A stretch of 64,000 nt of DNA. Origin: Chlorocebus sabaeus. Lineage: Eukaryota; Chordata; Mammalia; Primates; Cercopithecidae. The translations under genes and the position numbers were made by a program. The DNA is taken from assembly GCF_047675955.1 (NCBI RefSeq), contig NC_132912.1, positions 81,740,382-81,804,381 on the forward strand, read 5' to 3'. Each line of letters opens with the position of its first letter. Position 1 is the stretch's first letter. This document shows positions 58,516 to 64,000 of this stretch, in pieces. Under the pieces are notes generated by a model. It searched no databases, was not told where the DNA came from, and saw nothing but the letters and a program-made list of their open reading frames with translations.

Positions 58516-58820
58516 ATTTTTTTTTTTTTTTTTTTTTTTTTGATGGAATCTCACTCTTTGCCCAGGCTAGAGTGCAATTATTGTGATCTTGGCTCACTGC
58601 AATCTCTGCCTCCTGGGTTCAAGCAATTCTCCTGCCTCAGCCTCCCGAGTAGCTGGGACTACAGGCGTGCACCACCATGCCCGGCTAATTTTTATATTTT
58701 TAGTGGAGACAGGATTTCTCCATGTTGGCCAGGCTGGTCTCGAATCCCTGACCTCATGTGATCCGCCTGCCTTAGCCTCCCAGAGTGCTGGATTACAGGT
58801 ATGAGCCACTGTGCTCAGCC
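58516..58820 (-). mobile_element. Alu (full-length, antisense) with target duplication
   Basis: T24 then GATGGAATCTCACTCTTTGC to GAGCCACTGTGCTCAGCC. ACTTTTAACA at 58504-58513 and 58821-58830 is a perfect 10-bp duplication. Probably AluS. Confidence 0.96.
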
Positions 58821-58967
58821 ACTTTTAACAATTTTGTTAAAAACAGGTTTCTAGAGAGCTCTCTAGAGTCCCCCTGGAGTGTGGTAAACACATGGAGACC
58901 CATATGAAGGGTGGGGATAGTCCATCCTCCAACCTCTTCCTCTTTAGCACCACCTTTCTCCATTTAC

Positions 58968-59080
58968 AATTCAAGTTCAAGGAGGGCAAGGGATTTTGTT
59001 TTATTCATGACTGTTCCTAGACCAGAGCCTGACACTTACTAAATATTTATGTGTCATTAGTATGTATATAATGAACCAAA
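58968..59080 (+). repeat. L2 3'-end remnant, tentative
   Basis: 'caaggagggcaagggatttt', then 'ctagaccagagcctgacact' and 'actaaatatttatgtg' resemble the L2 3' end. Confidence 0.45.
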
Positions 59081-59770
59081 TAAGTAATACATGAATAATT
59101 TAATATTGAGTCACAGGTAAGATTCTAATTATCAAAAGAATTTTTGTTTTAGAAACAATGTTTAAGAACCACTGGCATGGCTAATTCAGGGGAAATATTC
59201 CTGGGGGCATAATGTGTGGAGGGCTAGGTTTTCTTTAAGATTTAGCAAAATCTCAGAATAAGTAAGAGAGTGTCAATTCCGTTTAGCATGAGTCCAGTGA
59301 GCATCTCAGTGCATGGCATGGTAAACACACAGTATGATAGATAACACAATGGCAGTCTCTGAAAGGGGAACCTGGATCAAAAAGCCCAGCATCACATCAG
59401 CCTTTGCTGATAAATGAGGTTGTCAAAGCGGTCATACACTTGAGTCTTTATAAAAGAAAAGAAATAACAAGAATAAAACCTGTTCTAGAATGTTACTCTT
59501 TTGTATGTACCTATGGGTGGCCTAAGAAACAATGATTGATGACTGGTCCTGGATTCACTGACTAAAATAAAGTGCTTTGGTTGCTGGTTGAAAATGAGGA
59601 ATGTCAATGCAAAATAAGAGAACACAGAATCCATATGCAATTCTACTGCAGAAACATCTTTCCACTTTGCCGAAAATGGCCAAAAAAAGAATTATTTCTT
59701 AGAAAACAAAGATAGGCATAGAGTTTATGCGTACAGATTTGCTTTTAAAAAAAAGACACACTTCAGCTAG
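59081..59770. other. No recognised feature
   Basis: Unassigned. It lies just past the proposed poly-A site of the minus-strand gene, so I regard it as intergenic. Confidence 0.4.
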
Positions 59771-59779
59771 CAAGAGCAA

Positions 59780-62292
59780 TACAAAGGGGTTATATAAATT
59801 TATTTTTCATGTAACAATTGATTCAGTTAGAAAAAATTCCCATTTTCAATGTTAATTCCATCTCTCATTTTTGGAAAAAAATCACTAAAAGGACAAAAAC
59901 CCACAGAAAAATACAATCTGTATCTGTTCTATATTTACAGATAACCAGTCATTATTAAGGCGCAGATTAAAAGTTAACATTTATTCAAATCATCAAAATA
60001 TTTTGTGCATCATATAACAACTCTGTATACTGTAGTGTCATATTCCCTTCATTGCATCAAGAGAAAGTGAGAGAAATAATTTCCAGTGTTTTTATTTATT
60101 TTTAGCCACCCTACTTAATCTAATTTAAGTGGGACAGTTTCCCCTTTGGCATATCAAAGCACTGTTCATAAATCAACTTAATACTGCGTATTCATTCCAT
60201 CTTCCTCCTGTTGCAAATGCATGGTAGAGAGCTGGGAAAAGAGCTCCAAATGATTATTATCTGGGAAGGTCTTATTAAAAACAACATTTAGAGTACTGAG
60301 TTGTTGAACAGGACACAAATCTGGTATTGTTAACCTGTGTTAAATGTTTAGCATGATGCATTAATACAATCAAATAAGATGGATGATCATCACATGATCC
60401 ACAAGACCGTTTGTACACATATGCACAGGATGAGTAAAGGGAGTGATTCAGTTCAACATCCTTAAGCAGATAAGGCTTAGTTTAATTTAAAAAGGGCAGT
60501 CCCTCAATGCCAGTTATAATTGATAATTTTATGACAGGCCCATTATCTATGCCTTCAAGGTAACAAATACTGTATTTTAAAGTGAAAAATTTTCTGTGTG
60601 CAAAATGCCTCTTCAATTCTTGTTCTTACTGTAATGGTCAGACTCAGCCATGGAAAAGTGTCAGGCAAGTATTTCTCATCCCATATTTATATAAAAGTAC
60701 CCAACTCTTGTATATGCTTATCTAATGCCTTCTGCTGAGAGCATGTGAGAGTGGCTTATGTCCATGTAGAAAATCTTGACTACTGGACATAAATAACTCT
60801 TTACAGTACAGGTAACTGACAACATTTCCTATGGGAAAGTTTTCTAACAAATTAATATACTTGGAAATAATATTGCTTTGAAGAAACAAAGGCACTTTAG
60901 TGATTTTCTTCATGGATTAAAAACACTTCATAAATCTGTAAGATCTCTGAAAAGACCCAGGAAACAATGTTGTCTGATTTCTTGGACTTTCACAGTATAA
61001 GATTGTAATAATGACTCTAGCCACTTAAAAAATATCTGTTGTTTTTCCTTCAGAACTTAGCTGTCTTTATGAACTGTCACCCTGCAGGCTTCAAGTAAGC
61101 CTGTTCATTCTCAACAAACGTAAGTCTACTTCAAGCAGATAGATAGGGTTTTAGGAAAGTCCTGTGGCCATACGGAACATAGCTAATGTGTACATGATAA
61201 GGATTGTAATCTATTTCTCCTCATAATGGCAACAGTGCTGTCTTGTCAGATGATTATTTGTCTTTTTAAATAAAGTGACAATCTAGGGCTCCAGTTATTG
61301 AATGTTGTCCATTCTCTACCATAAATCTCTAGTAAATATCAATTTCATCAATTATGTACTGTATGCTTATAATATCTAAAAATAAAAGTTTGATATAAAT
61401 AAATGTCCTTTAGTGGCAATATACTAAAACACAGCCCTTTGCTTCCAGACAACCATTAAAATCATTTTAGCATTACAGGCAGCAGCTAAGTATGACGACT
61501 GCAAAGGGTTAATACTGCAAAGTCCATTTGGTCTTTCTTTGCACCTATTACTGTGAACTAGGTCCATTGCTAGGTGTTTCTAGGATGCTAACATACATGA
61601 AACAGAATTGGTCCAGAAGCAAGCAGAGTCACTTAAGTTTCCGAAAGTCACAGAATATTCTGCACAGAAACTAAGATCCAGTACCATTTCAAATAAGTTT
61701 GATGCAGTCAGAAAAATGTAACTACCTCTGATCTGTACCAACATGTAGGTGACATGAAAATGAGAGAGATGGAGACAGGAAGAATTTCCACAGGACAAGA
61801 AATTAGAATATGTAAAGTGCTGAAAGACCGCAATAATTATTTTAAAGCAGTACCAGAAAATTCCACTTTGATTATTTTCTAAAAATCCCCAAATACCAAA
61901 ACAAAACAAGCAAACAAAATAACTCCTAAGTTTTCTGGCATCCCAGATGTCAATTCATCCTTCATTTTAAGTAAAAAAAAAAAAAAAAAAAAAAAAAATC
62001 AGTGCATATGTTATATAGGTAAATAAAAACAGGAAATAAAGCCCTATCCTCATATTGCAAATTCTGTCCAACTGCCATTTTTAAAAAGTAATCCACATTT
62101 GGTGTTCTGTATGACATCACAAGAACATCTCTCTTTTGTTCCTTTTTGCCATAAAGTACAGGTGCGAATAAGATGCTTTGGTCCTGATACCAGACACCCA
62201 GAGTGCTGAGGACGGTGTGCTGTGAAGGCTGTTCACACATCTCCTGTGTCCACTTTACAGTTAGTCAGCGGGCATGTGCCGAGAGGGCGCTG
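59780..62292 (-). other. Proposed 3' UTR of a minus-strand gene
   Basis: About 2.5 kb directly after the TAG at 62295-62293. It is AT-rich and, unlike the rest of the window, free of any repeat I can recognise, which is common for 3' UTRs. It contains an A26 run (U26 in the RNA) at 61973-61998. AATAAA hexamers on the minus strand occur at 60100-60091 (two overlapping) and at 59804-59799. The last is followed by a GTGTGTCTTTTTTTT stretch at about 59764-59750, a fitting downstream element. The boundary is inferred. Confidence 0.5.
59799..59804 (-). terminator. Candidate poly-A signal AATAAA
   Basis: Minus-strand AATAAA with a GU/U-rich stretch about 35-50 nt downstream (59764-59750). Cleavage would fall near 59785-59775. 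An alternative pair of signals lies at 60100-60091. Confidence 0.5.
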
Positions 62293-62423
62293 CTACCAGC
62301 GGCCACTGACACTAGCAATGTCTGAGTGATACTGACGGGGTAGCCTTCCACTCGCTCCACCTTCCAGGAAAGAGGTGCGTGCATTTGGCGATTCAAAAAG
62401 CTTTCTTCGGTTTTTATTTAGTT
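62293..62423 (-). CDS. Putative last coding exon of an unidentified gene (43 codons to TAG)
   Basis: After the AG acceptor at 62425-62424, the minus strand is open for 43 codons in one frame and ends TAG (62295-62293). The first codon is split, with two of its bases (AA) in this exon. Peptide parts are LNKNRRKLFESPNARTSF at the start and RQYHSDIASVSGRW at the C-terminus, basic and serine-rich with no membrane segment. The exon is much richer in CpG (CGA, TCG, CGC, GCG, CGT, CGC codons) than its AT-rich surroundings, which suggests purifying selection. Branch site and pyrimidine tract are well placed, and a repeat-free 3' UTR-like region follows. I do not recognise the protein. Upstream exons lie beyond 64000. 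The chance of a false exon remains, because 43 codons is short. Confidence 0.65.
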
Positions 62424-62450
62424 CTAGAGAGAGAAAGAGAGAATTGTTAG
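62424..62450 (-). promoter_or_regulatory. 3' splice site: branch point, pyrimidine tract, AG
   Basis: The minus strand reads CTAAC at 62450-62446, with the branch A at 62447, 23 nt before the AG. An almost pure pyrimidine tract (TTCTCTCTTTCTCTCTCT) follows, and then AG at 62425-62424. Spacing and composition are those of a strong acceptor. Confidence 0.7.
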
Positions 62451-62957
62451 GAGCTCAAGAGAAGTTCTATGTATACTACAGGACATAGCACTAGAGCTCA
62501 GAAAATGGTGATGTGGTAGGTTTTTTGAGGAAAGTCAAGTCTGGTAGCAAAAGGAAAACTTTAGTTGATGATCAAGGCATTTCTGAAATACTAGAAAGTA
62601 TGGTATAAAAGATAGCATATTGATAGTCTAGAGAACAAAGGATAGCAAATATTTTTTGTTGCAATTCATAAACTCCTGCCAGCAAAGTTTCTATTATAGT
62701 CTGTAAACTATATTGGAGGATGTACCATTCTCAGAACTCTCTAATCAAATTAAACAGTTTGACTACTCCAAAGGTCATTTCAGAGGCAAGGAGAACAATC
62801 AGAGCTCGTGAAAGGACGTATGACCGATGGCACAGAAAATTATTACAGCTACTGAACTCATTCATGTCAAACACAGCAATCATTTAGTTATTAAGTCAGA
62901 TATGAAATGAAGACCCCACACGTAAGCACAGGGATACTGGAGGAGCATCCTGAAGTA
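62451..62957 (-). other. Proposed last-intron sequence, no other feature
   Basis: About 500 bp between the acceptor and the Tigger1 element. No named repeat, no open frame of note. Confidence 0.45.
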
Positions 62958-64000
62958 CAGCTGACCCTTGAATAATGCAGAGGTTGAGGTGCAAGCCCTC
63001 CTGCTCCCATGTAGTCAAAAATCCCTGTATAACTTTTGACTCCCTGAAAACTTTACTAATAGCCTACTGTTGACCAGCAGCCTTACCAGTAAGTTGATGA
63101 ACACATGTTCTGTATATGTATTTTATATTGCATGTTTACAATAAACTAAGCCAGAGAAAACACTAACAGATTCATTTGGAAGAGAAAATATATTTACGTA
63201 TTCATTAAGTGCAAGTGAATGATCACAAAGTCTTCATCCCTGTCATCTTCACGGTGAGTAGGTTGAGGAGGAGGAGGAGAAGGGGGTTGCTCGTGCTGTT
63301 TCAGGCACAGTAGAGGTTCAAGAGGTAGGGGTGGTGGAAGGAGAGGCAGGCATATTTGGTGTAACTTTACAAAAATACATCATAATTTCTGTCTGCCATT
63401 TTTGCTTTTTTCATTTCTTTAAAAATGTTTCTATACGGTACTAGTCGTTCTTCCACTGTTTTATCACAGAAGAATCCATGTCATTAAAAAAAATCAGAGG
63501 CAGTCTTGAATAGTCGGAACTCTTCTGCCAGACTGTCTAACATCCGTTGCTTTCTGGCACTGCTTGCTCCGTCTTCCTCATCGTCTGGCACTGGTTCAGA
63601 AACACTCATCGCCATCAAGTCATCTCTGTTAATTCCTCTGGTGTGGTATCTATTAGCTCTTGAATTTCTCCAAGATCTGATCTTGAAATTCCTCACTCAT
63701 CCTTTACCTTTATTTTATTATTATTTTTTTGCCATATCCACAATTTCTTTCATGATTTTCTTGACTGGCTCTATGGTAAATCCTGTGAAGTCATGCATAA
63801 CATCTGGACACAGTTTTTTTTCCAGCAGGGATTCATTGTTTCGGACCTGATGGCTTCATAGCTTTTTCTGTAACAACAATGACATCTCCAATGGTGTAAT
63901 CCTTCCGGCTTTTCATAATGTTTTCTCTATCCGGGTTCTCTTCTATAACCTTGACAATCCTTTCCATAAAGTACCATGTGTAACAATCCTTAAAGGTCCT
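62958..64000 (-). mobile_element. Tigger1 DNA transposon (antisense), runs off the window
   Basis: It begins CAGCTGACCCTTGAATAATG (pogo/Tigger terminal repeat) directly after a TA at 62956-62957. 'tgtataacttttgactccct', 'ctaatagcctactgttgacc' and 'acaataaactaagccagaga' follow, which is the Tigger1 terminal region in reverse. The transposase coding part follows from about 63484. The other end lies outside the window. Confidence 0.88.
63484..64000 (-). pseudogene. Tigger1 transposase C-terminal part, broken
   Basis: Minus-strand text encodes 'DDLMAMSVSEPVPDDEEDGA' and 'RMLDSLAEEFRLFKTASDFF' in 63696-63484. Further upstream (63990-63860) lies a frame with YFMERIVKVIEENPDRENIM-type text and DYTIGDVIVVTEKAMK. 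These fit the C-terminal part of a pogo-class transposase, after the DDE core. Stops and a T/A-rich insertion near 63715-63730 break the frame. The catalytic region is beyond the window. Confidence 0.82.

Noticed and set aside
61962..62240. 92-codon minus-strand frame after the proposed stop codon
   Set aside because: It lies in the proposed 3' UTR, includes a poly-F run from the U26 tract and has no support as a separate ORF.
63262..63290. GAGGAGGAGGAGGAG run as a regulatory repeat
   Set aside because: It falls within the Tigger1 element and is a minor purine-rich stretch of it.

Overview
The window looks like nuclear DNA of a catarrhine primate (human, ape or Old World monkey). The support is 12 Alu copies, two near-complete primate-type L1 elements, a betaretrovirus-like HERV-K class provirus, a MADE1 mini-transposon, and older mammal-wide repeats (MIR, L2, MER5, MER20, MaLR LTRs, Tigger1). 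I saw no bacterial or phage genes, no rRNA or tRNA genes and no CRISPR array. Almost every long open frame belongs to a decayed retroelement. Subfamily names come from pattern recognition and were not database-checked.

Layout. 1-7150: old, fragmented L1M/L2/MER repeats, one antisense Alu and a pyrimidine microsatellite. 7163-13225: L1 copy A, about 6 kb, minus strand, with a 9-bp target duplication. 13258-26522: scattered Alu, HAL1/L1M, MIR, MADE1, MER5A, MER20 and L1 fragments, with long stretches I cannot assign. 26523-29295: an old antisense L1M containing four later insertions and a 76-bp near-perfect palindrome. 29356-34976: Alu, MIR, MaLR LTR, L2 and a (TTCC)18(TC)n microsatellite. 35047-47288: a minus-strand HERV-K class provirus, LTR to LTR, with deletions in gag, pol and env. 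Its 5' LTR is split by L1 copy B (40818-46949, 12-bp duplication). 47289-59770: unassigned sequence with MIR, L2 and Alu copies, including a CpG-rich young Alu at 54253.

The only good candidate for a host protein-coding gene is at the right edge, on the minus strand. A branch-point-like CTAAC, a pyrimidine tract and an AG acceptor (62424-62450) precede a CpG-rich 43-codon open frame ending in TAG (62293-62423). About 2.5 kb of repeat-free AT-rich DNA follows, down to an AATAAA at 59799-59804. I read this as the last coding exon and 3' UTR of a gene whose other exons lie beyond 64000. I could not identify the gene. A Tigger1 transposon (62958 to the window end) would lie in its last intron.

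The repeats also give a relative history. MIR and L2 came first. Then came L1M/HAL1, MER1, MER5, MER20, MaLR and Tigger1, then the HERV-K provirus (LTRs about 10% diverged by eye), then L1 copy B inside it, and the young Alu near the end.
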